A DNA stretch of 64,000 bases from DASRDR01 sp963812945 [NCBI: uncultured Candidatus Rokubacteria bacterium] (GTDB lineage: Bacteria > Methylomirabilota > Methylomirabilia > Rokubacteriales), in NCBI GenBank assembly GCA_963812945.1, contig CAWEXD010000006.1:1-64000 (forward strand), in the 5' to 3' direction. The notes beneath the pieces were generated by a model that saw only the letters and a list, made by a program, of their open reading frames with translations, had not been told where the DNA came from and searched no databases. Both the position numbers and the translations under genes were made by a program. Each line of letters begins with the position of its first letter. Position 1 is the stretch's first letter. Positions 9,801-16,706 of this stretch are shown here, in pieces.

Positions 9801-11608
9801 CGTTGTGTGCCGGCCCGGAGGCGCGCCTCACCGGACCCGTCTAACGAGACGCCGGCGGGAAGTCCGGGCAACCCGCCGAGCGCGACCGGCCCGAGGTCCC
9901 CCTCCGCCCGCCCGTCGCCCCCCCAGTCCCACGTCCCTCGCAGCGTCAGCGGGATGCCACGCACGCGGGCGGTCAAGGGCTGGACCTCGACCCGCTCGGC
10001 GTCGAGCACGACGGCCGCGCGGAGGCCCTCGATCGGCCCCCCAGGGAGGACGACGCGCGGCGTCTCGAGCGTCCCTGTCCACCGCGAGAAGCCTTCGCTG
10101 CTCGCCAGCCGGTAGCGCAGCTCCGCGCGGTCGACCGTGCCCGTAGTGAAGGTGAGGGGGCCCACGTCGGCCTGCCCGGCGACGACCGGCCGATCCCACG
10201 TCCCCGTCGTCTCCGCCGTCACGCGCGCCCGTCCCGCAACGCCCGTCGCGCCCATCGCACGCGCGAGCGGTCCGAGATCGGCGTCGAGGTCGGCGCGGAG
10301 CCCCAGGCGGACCCCCGGCTCCACGCGGCCCGCGACGTCGAGCCGCGCGGCGGCCCACCGCGCGGTCACCGGCCCGAGCTCGATCGCGCCCCCCTCGAGC
10401 CGGCCTTCGGCCTGGACGTTCGCTGGGCCGAGGGACGCGAGGGCCCCCGGGAGCCGGAGCCCGTCCAGCGCGAGGTGGGCCCGTCGCGTGCCGGCTCCCC
10501 CGCCGGGGCTCAGGGTGAAGGCGCCCCGGACGGGCCCGCCAGGGAGGTCTCCGCGAATGTCCCGAAGGTGCAGGGTCCCGTCCCCGAAGCTTCCCTCGAG
10601 GGAGACACCTCGCGCGCGAACCGGCCCCGCGGCGAGCTCGGGCACGGTGATGCGACCCTCGACCCGCGGCGCGGCGACCGGTCCCTCGAGCGTCGCGTCG
10701 AACCGGGCGATGCCCGTCAGCGGCCAGGTCATCCCGGCGCGGCTGGCGATCGGGACCAGGCTGGCCTCCCCGCGAACCGTGCCGAGCACGGCGAGCCCCG
10801 CCGGGGTCGGTCGCAGCTGGCCGGACAGCTCGGCCTCGTGCCCCTCCCACCGGAATCGCACGCTCCGGGCGGTCACCTCTCCCGCGCGGAGCGTGCCGTC
10901 GGCACGGACCCGCTCGACGCGCTCGCGCACCGTGGGCGACTCGAAGCGAAGGCTTTCGGCTGCCACGGAAAGAGCGAGCGCGTCCGGCTGCGGCCGGCCC
11001 TCGGCGTCGAGGCCACGGACCTCGAGCGTCCACGGCGCATCGGGATCCCGGTAGAGGATGCGGCCGTGCCGGAGCTGCACCACCGCGAGCCGCGCCGTCA
11101 CCGGGCCGATGGCGACGGTGTCGGGCGGGAGCGGAAGCGCCAGTCCGCCGCCCCCCGCGGCCGTGGCGGTCACCTCGACCCCCGTGAGGGTCACGCCGAT
11201 CACGAGCCGCCGACGCCAGAGGCTCTCGAGCCGGACGCTGACGTCGCCGTGCTCCAGCCGGAAGAGGGCACCCTGGTCCCACGACGCGCCGCTCGCGACG
11301 GCGACCCCGGAGACTCGGAGGGCGACCGGCCAGGGACGGAAGCTCACGGCGTCGACGCGGGCCGGGCGCCCGAGCGCCGTGACCAGCGCGCCCTCGAGCT
11401 CGGCGCGGACCAGCTCGGGCCCGCGAAGCCGGAAGAGAACCCACGCCGTCGCGACGCCCGCTCCGAGGAGCAGGACGAGTGCCGCGAGGCCGACGAGAGT
11501 CCACCGGATGAGACGACGCCTCGAAGGGCGCCGCCGGGGTCCGCCAGGTTCATTCACCGTGAGCGATGCTCCGATCGCACGGGCACGGGCGCGCTGCGAC
11601 CGCCGCAT
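6836..11608 (-). CDS. tamB: TamB-type translocation/assembly module protein
   Basis: 1590 residues. One N-terminal membrane anchor (about residues 35-57, hydrophobic VGLAALVLLLGAGVATAWVLF) is followed by a very long region of beta-rich repeats with phrases such as LRGTWDW, VRGTGSWQW and GRGTLHAGG, and a C-terminal DUF490/TamB domain ending in LRLRFR. TamB proteins bridge the inner and outer membranes and are linked to barrel-protein insertion and phospholipid transport. It is the first gene of a three-gene operon, overlapping the barrel gene as ATGA. The ATG at 11608 has no clear ribosome site; a GTG at 11557 with an upstream GGAG is an alternative that keeps the anchor. Confidence 0.9.
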   Translation of the reverse strand: MRRSQRARARAIGASLTVNEPGGPRRRPSRRRLIRWTLVGLAALVLLLGAGVATAWVLFRLRGPELVRAELEGALVTALGRPARVDAVSFRPWPVALRVSGVAVASGASWDQGALFRLEHGDVSVRLESLWRRRLVIGVTLTGVEVTATAAGGGGLALPLPPDTVAIGPVTARLAVVQLRHGRILYRDPDAPWTLEVRGLDAEGRPQPDALALSVAAESLRFESPTVRERVERVRADGTLRAGEVTARSVRFRWEGHEAELSGQLRPTPAGLAVLGTVRGEASLVPIASRAGMTWPLTGIARFDATLEGPVAAPRVEGRITVPELAAGPVRARGVSLEGSFGDGTLHLRDIRGDLPGGPVRGAFTLSPGGGAGTRRAHLALDGLRLPGALASLGPANVQAEGRLEGGAIELGPVTARWAAARLDVAGRVEPGVRLGLRADLDADLGPLARAMGATGVAGRARVTAETTGTWDRPVVAGQADVGPLTFTTGTVDRAELRYRLASSEGFSRWTGTLETPRVVLPGGPIEGLRAAVVLDAERVEVQPLTARVRGIPLTLRGTWDWGGDGRAEGDLGPVALGGLPGLPAGVSLDGSGEARLRAGTQRGTVSATAAIGLRDVSLGGVLLGPGRLDVGVTGRDLTAALEFPAMRLSATAQGRLEEGQTIAAQARLERANLDPIVAQAAPAARGRVLGSVSARAEAEVPLWRPGEIRMTASITPDDLVVGGGRWTTRSPAVIRWDRGRLTVDQFRAEGPLGTFVASAVMEAGGSDARIALGLEQARLPPPLDRVTPGEVRGEARLTRTGLEAVSIRGRWLVGTLSVDGRVPFEGPIALRSRLVADGAELARGLGQDRVAGQAIVSADVSGSWREPVASGRLEATALTSAGVTLTGVTVPFRLTPSAIRIADARAVLGKDPLALEGEASWATGGWRGRGTLTAPVLTVGGWPIEALHAAFRMDAERIEATAVSTRVRGVAVRGTGSWQWSGGGRLEARLGPAGLAELRDVPPALGLAGSASGRLEAVFRSLEDVTASLALRFDGVRAAGEALGAGTLAGELRGRAVRVELGFPERGLSAVAEGRAEAGSTMRVRAAVDDLPLGELGRRLGLGERATVDGSVSARLLADVPLDRPRAGRGTLRLDPLRLVVAGEALASREPIVASFDAGALRVERLLLEGRAGTITGRGTLHAGGALDAELGARIPLSMLATLRPEVEAAGGTLDVRATVRGTTSAPEISGTGALHDASVTVRGYAEPVREIQARFTASPTGLRLIEARGVLGGGTLTASGEAALADGDLGAYRVALTARRVAVTPLDGLSTLWDGDLELVGRAARGLLQGELRLVRGLYTRELAPGAGSPQGSAGQASGGVGLPLRIAVKLDDNLVVRNRTASLRLGGALSVEGSTAAPAVLGTIETREGRVTFRDRRFTIVAATARFVDPRRLDPFVDAVATARIRQYDVTVRVSGRIDGLDVRLSSTPPLPQEDLLALVAFGATRAELEQSPAGVLAEEAARTIVRDLLGLQGLPGLGGGDGEQRLQVGTRAAPERTAPAGAPGTDSTGQQRVRVEYQLLGPLSLVGERGMSGGYAAGVVLRLRFR

Positions 11609-11737
11609 CTGGCGAGCAGGAGCAGCAGGAGGACCGCGCTGACTATCGACCGATCAGGCGACCCGGGACGTTCCCTCCCGGAGTCCGCGCGTCAACAGAT
11701 CGAGGCGCCGGAAGTCGCCAGTCGCCTATCCTCAGGG

Positions 11738-11903
11738 GCGCTTGATGTCCAGCTCCCGCATGCGGTTCCACAAAGTGCTCGGATTCCGCCCCAGACCCGG
11801 CCGGCTGTCCGTGCCCCGCGATCGTCCACCGGCCGTGGACGATCGCGGGGGCCGCTCGCGTCGTGCCGCGAGAGGATCGGGGCCCGTTCGACCACGTTCC
11901 GTA
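11738..11903 (-). pseudogene. Remnant of sigma-54 activator C-terminus
   Basis: Minus-strand codons recover the end of a sigma-54 activator: ELRNVVERAPILSR near 11870-11903, matching [14 protein letters not shown] of the intact gene at 15-16 kb, and NPSTLWNRMRELDIKRP near 11740-11790, matching [17 protein letters not shown] in its Fis-type helix-turn-helix. The two pieces are joined by a deletion and frame changes, so no product is expected. It lies between the SYLF gene and tamB. Confidence 0.75.
11814..11850. repeat. Perfect 16-bp inverted repeat, 5-nt loop
   Basis: Arms CCCCGCGATCGTCCAC and GTGGACGATCGCGGGG flank the loop CGGCC, 69 nt downstream of the SYLF stop on the minus strand. One arm comes from the activator remnant (its TIEGRGQ-coding part). 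It can act as a stem-loop terminator for the SYLF transcript, although no U-run follows; alternatively it arose by a local inverted duplication during decay. Confidence 0.7.
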
Positions 11904-11918
11904 GCTAAGGGACGGACG

Positions 11919-12491
11919 TCACTTGACCTCGGCCTTCTTGAAACGCGAGCCCGAGAACGACACGTCCCCCATCAAGCCCTTGTCGCCGAAGATGAAGGAC
12001 ACGATGTCTTTCTTCAGATTGGTCGTATCGAGAGCGCCGCCGGCGCCCACCTTGGCCACGGCCACCGACGCGTCCACGCCCATCTCCCATTCGCTCTCGG
12101 CCTTGGTGAACTTGGCCAGTGCGGCGTCCGTGTTCAGCGCCAGGATCATCGAGTACGATGCGACGCCCACGAGGAGTCCCGCCTTGACCGCGGACGTCCC
12201 CCAGTGGATCGGCTTCGGGGCGCCCTTGGTCAGCACGCAGTTGCCCGACTCCACGCCGACGATGAGGCCCCCCTTGGTGATCTTCGGGCACACCAGGATG
12301 CCCTTCGCGTTGGCGAACACCTCCTGGGCGCCCTTCGTGTCTGCCTGGAACTTCGCCAGCGTGGCCTTCGCCTCGGCCTCCACCTTGGCCGCTTCCTGGG
12401 CCGTGAGGGCCGCCACGGTCTGGCCCGACAGAACCAGACCGACCGCCACGACACCACTCAGCAGGCCTGCAGTGATCCTTCGATTGAACAT
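11919..12491 (-). CDS. SYLF (Ysc84-type) lipid-binding protein
   Basis: 190 residues: signal peptide ending near TVAALTAQ, a helical segment (AAKVEAEAKATLAKFQADTKG), then the SYLF/Ysc84 fold with AKGILVCPKITKGG, VGVESGNCVL, and the typical late pattern DASVAVAKVGAGG and FIFGDKGLMGDVSFSG. SYLF domains bind phosphoinositides or other lipids in eukaryotes; bacterial versions are exported and of unknown role. RBS GAGAGGAG precedes the start. It follows the TM-helix channel gene by about 130 nt on the same strand. A paralogue sits at 41263-41955. Confidence 0.85.
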   Translation of the reverse strand: MFNRRITAGLLSGVVAVGLVLSGQTVAALTAQEAAKVEAEAKATLAKFQADTKGAQEVFANAKGILVCPKITKGGLIVGVESGNCVLTKGAPKPIHWGTSAVKAGLLVGVASYSMILALNTDAALAKFTKAESEWEMGVDASVAVAKVGAGGALDTTNLKKDIVSFIFGDKGLMGDVSFSGSRFKKAEVK

Positions 12492-12621
12492 GTGTCTCTC
12501 TCCTCTCAGTTCGTCAGCGTAGGCGCCGAAAACGCACTCTGGTCATCGCGCGCCCCGGGCGCCTCTGCCGGGGCGCGACCGCGATCCTCCGCACGTGCCA
12601 GCTCCTCGAGTCGGTTCATGC

Positions 12622-14157
12622 TCACGCAGTCCCGGGCCTCGACCCCGAGCCTGCGCCCTCTCCGATGGCGCGCGCGACGGCGCGAGCTGCCGCCTCCCGA
12701 GAGCCCAGGCCGAAGGCGAGCGCCAGGGCCAGGCAGACCGCCCCGAACAGGAGGACGAACGCCCACACCACGATCGTCTCTCCGAAACCGATCTGCTGGA
12801 GCGCCATGGCGAAGGCAAAGACCACCACGGCGTACCTCGCGAAGGTGGCGATCGTCTGGGGATGACGAGCCCCGGTACGCGCGAGTGGTCCCCGGACGAG
12901 CCCCTCCACCAGGTTCCCGGCCCAGAGTCCGACGCCGACAATGGCCGTCGCGATCACGACGTTGATCATGAAGGCCACCAGACGGTCCCCAAAGCCGGCC
13001 AGTCGGTGGAGCCCGATCACCTCGAAGGTCTCGACGATGGCAAAAACGAGGACGAGCGCCCTGACTATCAGCCCTGCAAGATCGGAGGGCGTCCTCCCTG
13101 CTGGCGACTGAAGCGCCGCCAGACCGAGCCGGGCCGGCAGGCCGTCGAACCCGACGCCGCGCAGCAGCTGGGTCACGAGGGTCCCCACCAGGCGGCTGAT
13201 GATCCAGGCGAGGATCAAGAGCACGGCCCCCCCGAGTCCTCTCGGCACCCAGGCGAGGAGGGTCTCGAGAGCGTTGATGGCGGGACGTGAGACCGCCTCG
13301 ATCTTCAGGGCGTCGAGCCCCGCGATGATGAAGGGGATCCAGACCACGAAGTAGACGACCGTCGCCACCAGGGCCGACGGGCGCACCCCGCCGGGGACGG
13401 GCCCGAGGCCCGCGCGCTCGGCCGCCCGGTCGAGGCCGACCCCGACCAGCAGATTGCTGACCACCTGGCGCAGGATTCGCGCCACCACCCAGCCCAGGCC
13501 GACGCTGACGACCGCCGCTGCCACATTGGGGAGGTAAGAGAACAGGACGCGCAGCATCTCGGAGAGCGGGGCCACGAGGGCGCTCTGTCCCAGGGCGGCG
13601 AGGAAGGGGGGGATGGCCAGGAGGAGCACGAGGGAGAAGGTCAGGGTGCCCATCGTCTGCGCGAGTCCGCGCGGGTCCGTCCCCTCGGGCACCAGGAAGT
13701 GGCCGAATCGCCGCTCGACGTCGAGTCGGGTGAGGGCCTTCACGACCAGCCACCGGAGCAATCCGGCGAGGATCCAGGCCACGGCGAAGATGAGGCAGGC
13801 GTGGAGCACGCTGGGCGCGACGCGGGCGATCGCGTCCGCGACGTCCCGGAGCGGCTCGGCCACCATCGTGAGGCCCAGCTTGTTGAAGAAGCCGATAAAC
13901 ACGAAGAGCATGACGAGCCAGAAGGCGATCCGCGCTACCACCGAGCGCACCGTGGCGGGCGCGCCGGCGCCCGTCAGTCCGAGGGCCTCGGCCGTCCGCG
14001 CGTCGAGGCGGGTGCGGCCCAGGGCGCGGCCCACGAGTCCGGCGGCGATCTTGGCGATCACGTACCCGACGACGAGGATGCCGAGCGCGAACAGTAACGA
14101 GGGAAGGGTCGTCGAGATTCGCTGCACAGATGGCGCGACGATCTCCATGCCCGTCAT
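12622..14157 (-). CDS. Multi-pass TM-helix-repeat protein (MscS-related channel-like)
   Basis: 511 residues with at least five repeats of the conserved TM helix found in small mechanosensitive-channel-like proteins: GYVIAKIAAGLVGRAL, AWILAGLLRWLVVKAL, GWVVARILRQVVSNLL, AWIISRLVGTLVTQLL and GLWAGNLVEGLVRG, each followed by an amphipathic GLD/GF stretch. This is the pattern of the 'conserved TM helix' family; no MscS beta domain is visible, so gating by stretch is only inferred. Start at 14157 has GGGAGG upstream. A sigma-54-type promoter lies about 140 nt upstream on the same strand. Confidence 0.8.
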   Translation of the reverse strand: MTGMEIVAPSVQRISTTLPSLLFALGILVVGYVIAKIAAGLVGRALGRTRLDARTAEALGLTGAGAPATVRSVVARIAFWLVMLFVFIGFFNKLGLTMVAEPLRDVADAIARVAPSVLHACLIFAVAWILAGLLRWLVVKALTRLDVERRFGHFLVPEGTDPRGLAQTMGTLTFSLVLLLAIPPFLAALGQSALVAPLSEMLRVLFSYLPNVAAAVVSVGLGWVVARILRQVVSNLLVGVGLDRAAERAGLGPVPGGVRPSALVATVVYFVVWIPFIIAGLDALKIEAVSRPAINALETLLAWVPRGLGGAVLLILAWIISRLVGTLVTQLLRGVGFDGLPARLGLAALQSPAGRTPSDLAGLIVRALVLVFAIVETFEVIGLHRLAGFGDRLVAFMINVVIATAIVGVGLWAGNLVEGLVRGPLARTGARHPQTIATFARYAVVVFAFAMALQQIGFGETIVVWAFVLLFGAVCLALALAFGLGSREAAARAVARAIGEGAGSGSRPGTA

Positions 14158-14299
14158 GTGGAACCTCCCATGGTGTGGCGGTGGTCGACATTGACCGTCA
14201 GGCGGAACCGCATCCTCTTCAGTCCCCCGCCGGAAGCAACCGGCTCGACGGGCCTTGAAGCCGTCAGGTGAAAAAGGCCGGCTTCTCGCGACGTTTCAG

Positions 14300-14315
14300 G
14301 GCAAGAACCGTTCCA
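14300..14315 (-). promoter_or_regulatory. Sigma-54-type promoter (-24/-12)
   Basis: Read on the minus strand: TGGAACGGTTCTTGCC, with the invariant GG and GC separated by 10 bases as in the consensus TGGCACG-N4-TTGCW. It points to the channel-like gene starting at 14157. The same element (TGGAATGCTTCTTGCC) occurs at 25905-25920 with the same surroundings. Confidence 0.65.
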
Positions 14316-14350
14316 TAGGGCACTTCCGTCCGGAAGCCCGCGCGAGTTCG

Positions 14351-14606
14351 TGTGATACTCCACGCGCGACGTCCCCGGCCGTGCGGCGCCTGGCCACCAC
14401 GGGCGGCGGCTGACCGTTGCATCCGACGGGTGGCGAGAGCGATCAGGCTCCTCGCTCGGCTCTCGGCCACCCTCGTCGAGTGCCCGACCGAGGCGATCGC
14501 CGCCCACCTCGGCGCCGCGATCCGCCGTGCCGCGAGTTTCTTCGACCTGGATCAGCCTGCCGGGGATCCCGGCCCGCCTGGGCAAGGGTCGGCGGGACGG
14601 CGGTGA
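14351..14606 (+). pseudogene. Remnant of GAF/sigma-54 activator: 5' region and N-terminus
   Basis: Plus-strand sequence starts with TGTGATACTC, continues with GCCACCACGGG about 40 nt on, then encodes LLARLSATLVECPTEAIAAHL and ASFFDLD before meeting a stop. The same order and spacing is found upstream of and within the intact activator at 23647-25746 (LDRLSAALVECPADAIDARL, GSFDVD). The rest of the gene is missing. The remaining bases from 14607 to 14693 show nothing recognisable. Confidence 0.75.
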
Positions 14607-14693
14607 GCTGGTTGGCGTGCCGTCACCGGGCAGGCCCACCTTGGTCTGCTGGCGGCCTGCCCGGGGCTGCACCCTTCGCCTCGGAGCTCGGCT

Positions 14694-15128
14694 CTACTGG
14701 TAGGCCGCGAGAATCCGGTCGATCTCCCGAGGCCCCCACGCGATCGGGCCGGATTCGAACACGGGCTTTCCGTCGACTGCGCGCGCGTACGTGGGTGGGG
14801 CCTTCGCGAGATCGGTCAGCTTCACCCCGTAGGCGGAGAGGATCTGGTCCATCTCGACCGGCGTGTACGTCCGTGGCGCCATCTCCCAGACGATCTTGTC
14901 GTCGACCTTGCGGGCATAGTTCGCCGGCGCCTTGCTGACATCGACCAGCGTCAGGCCGTACGCGGACAGGACCTGATCGAAATACTGGGGCGGAATGGCC
15001 GTCGGAGCGCTCATCTCCCACCAGCCCAGCGGTGCCTTGGTCTTGTCCTTGACCTCGATCGCCCCTGCGCCGGAGACCCAGGTGAGCAAGACCGTGAAGG
15101 TGACTGCCAGGAATCCGATGTGCTTCAT
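14694..15128 (-). CDS. Secreted protein with 47-residue tandem repeats
   Basis: 144 residues. A clear signal peptide (LAVTFTVLLTWVSGAGA) is followed by two and a half copies of a repeat of about 47 residues: YFDQVLSAYGLTLVDVSKAP-NYARKVDDKIVWEM, then MDQILSAYGVKLTDLAKAP-TYARAVDGKPVFES, then EIDRILAAYQ at the very end. The shared core is D-x-(V/I)-L-S-A-Y-G. I do not recognise the family. Start at 15128 has a very strong AAGGAGGTTGAG. It follows the sigma-54 activator gene on the same strand by 83 nt, so it may belong to its transcript or regulon. Confidence 0.8.
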   Translation of the reverse strand: MKHIGFLAVTFTVLLTWVSGAGAIEVKDKTKAPLGWWEMSAPTAIPPQYFDQVLSAYGLTLVDVSKAPANYARKVDDKIVWEMAPRTYTPVEMDQILSAYGVKLTDLAKAPPTYARAVDGKPVFESGPIAWGPREIDRILAAYQ

Positions 15129-15211
15129 CTCAACCTCCTTCGTGCGTCCAGACTCGGTGGTGACCGCCCCTTTCGATGACCCCGGCGGGTATAGGGCCCG
15201 CTCCACGGCGC

Positions 15212-16273
15212 CTACCGTGCCGGGCGCGCGATGTCGAGCTTCCGCATCCGGTTCCGCAAAGTGCTCGGGTTCAGGCCGAGGCGCTCGGCCGCCTGTCCGC
15301 GTCCCTCGATCGTCCACCGGCACCGCTCGAGCACCTGGACGATGTGAGCTCGCGTGACGTCCAGGAGGGACTCGATGGGAGAGCGCGAGCCGGCGTCGTC
15401 CCGGGCAGAGGCCCCTGACCCGAGCGCCTCGTCGACGCGAAGGACGGACCCGTGCGACAGGATCAGCGCCCGCTCGATCACGTTCTGCAGCTCGCGGACG
15501 TTTCCGGGCCAGTCATAGGCCTGGAGCGCGGCCATCGTGACCCTGGGAATCTTCGTGATGGCGCGCCCGAGCGACCGCTGGCGCGATTCGACGAAATGCC
15601 AGACGAGGAGGGGAATGTCCTCGCGGCGGTCCCGGAGGGGTGGCACCTCGATGGGGAAGACGGCCAGCCGATAGTAGAGGTCCGAGCGGAAGCGGCCCTC
15701 GCACATGTCGCGGCGCAGGTCGCGGTTCGTGGCGGCGATGACCCGCACGCTGACCTTCCGCGTCACGGTCGCGCCGAGCCGCTCGATCACGCCGTCCTCG
15801 AGGACGCGGAGGAGCTTCGCCTGAAGGGGGAGGTCGAGCTCGCCGATCTCGTCGAAGAGGAGGGTGCCGCCGTCGGCGAGCTCGAAGCGGCCGGGCTTGA
15901 CCTGGCTCGCGCCGGTGAAGGCGCCCTTCTCGTGTCCGAAGAGCTCGCTCTCGATGAGCGCGGCGGGCAGGGCCGCGCAGTTCACCGCGATGAAAGGGCC
16001 GTCGCGCTGCGGGCCGTGCGTGTGAAGGGCGCGGGCGAGCAATTCCTTGCCGGTGCCGGTCTCCCCGAGGAGCAGCACGGGCGAGCTGGTGTCGGCGACC
16101 CGGCGAACCTTCTCCAGGGCTGCGTGGAGGGCTGCGCTCTGTCCGACGATCTCGCTGAAGTCCCGAACCTCGCCGAGCTCGGCTTTGAGGTATGCGCGCT
16201 CGGCCTCCAAACGCTCGCGTAGACGGTCGTTCTCCGCTAACACCGTGCGAAGGGCCATTACGCTATCGTTCAT
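15212..16273 (-). CDS. Sigma-54-dependent activator lacking an N-terminal sensor
   Basis: 353 residues. A short N-terminal helix ([22 protein letters not shown]) leads into an AAA+ domain with Walker A GETGTGKE near residue 70, the sigma-54 contact loop GAFTGA, Walker B LLFDEIGE, and the arginine-finger region FRSDLYYRL, followed by a Fis-type helix-turn-helix ([20 protein letters not shown]). No GAF, PAS or receiver domain is present, so activity is probably set by expression or a partner. The start at 16273 is supported by a GAGGAG; a longer in-frame start at 16342 adds unrelated residues. Closely related to the larger activator at 23.6-25.7 kb, which has two GAF domains. Confidence 0.88.
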   Translation of the reverse strand: MNDSVMALRTVLAENDRLRERLEAERAYLKAELGEVRDFSEIVGQSAALHAALEKVRRVADTSSPVLLLGETGTGKELLARALHTHGPQRDGPFIAVNCAALPAALIESELFGHEKGAFTGASQVKPGRFELADGGTLLFDEIGELDLPLQAKLLRVLEDGVIERLGATVTRKVSVRVIAATNRDLRRDMCEGRFRSDLYYRLAVFPIEVPPLRDRREDIPLLVWHFVESRQRSLGRAITKIPRVTMAALQAYDWPGNVRELQNVIERALILSHGSVLRVDEALGSGASARDDAGSRSPIESLLDVTRAHIVQVLERCRWTIEGRGQAAERLGLNPSTLRNRMRKLDIARPAR

Positions 16274-16466
16274 TCCGCAGCTTCTCCTCGGAGACCACCG
16301 GATATCCCGATGGTGCATGCTCCCGACGATCACACGGGTCAATGCGCGGGTGCGGGGGGCTCAACGCGGCATCGAAGTCGATGCCACGGCCGGTACGGGC
16401 CATTCGGAAGTGACGGGTGTAGTGCTATCACCTCGTGCCGGTGGGCGTCTATGAGACCTTGGTCCT

Positions 16467-16516
16467 ATTTCGGTCCCTGGCCCGTGGTAGCCAATTTCGG
16501 TCCCTGGCCCGTGGTA
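16467..16516. repeat. Perfect 23-bp direct repeat
   Basis: 16467-16489 and 16494-16516 are identical (ATTTCGGTCCCTGGCCCGTG plus GTA), start-to-start distance 27 nt. They lie in the gene-free 16274-16706 region between two divergent regulators. They may be operator sites; tandem copies of this size also occur at ends of some insertion sequences, but no transposase is near. No gene is seen in this stretch. Confidence 0.7.
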
Positions 16517-16651
16517 TCCTCGCGAAATGAAAGCGTTACCTGTGGCAGACGCCTGGTGTAGCCAGAGCGTTCGGACGCCTTCTGCCGTCCTCGCTTGGGT
16601 CGAGCCTCTCGCCGTATCCTCCACGCGGGGATCATGAGCGGGTCGCGCTGG

Positions 16652-16687
16652 GGAAGTCCCGAGGGAACCCGCAAATTTCTCCAAAAC
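16652..16687. repeat. 36-bp dispersed repeat, copy 1
   Basis: Matches 19844-19879 at 34 of 36 bases (begins GGAAGTCCC, ends CTCCAAAAC, with central CAAATTTCTCC). This copy ends 19 nt before the GTG start of the large regulator; similarity continues weakly for about 25 nt on its left side. Confidence 0.7.
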
Positions 16688-16706
16688 GGCCCGACCCCCC
16701 AACGCC

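Noticed and set aside
14154-14672. 172-codon minus-strand frame upstream of the channel-like gene
   Set aside because: It runs across the sigma-54 promoter and the activator remnant and has no homologous motif of its own.
16361-16702. 113-codon minus-strand frame containing the 36-bp repeat
   Set aside because: The shared LEKFAGSLGTS peptide comes from the repeat itself; the rest is made of the direct repeats (GYHGPGTEI twice) and has no ribosome site.
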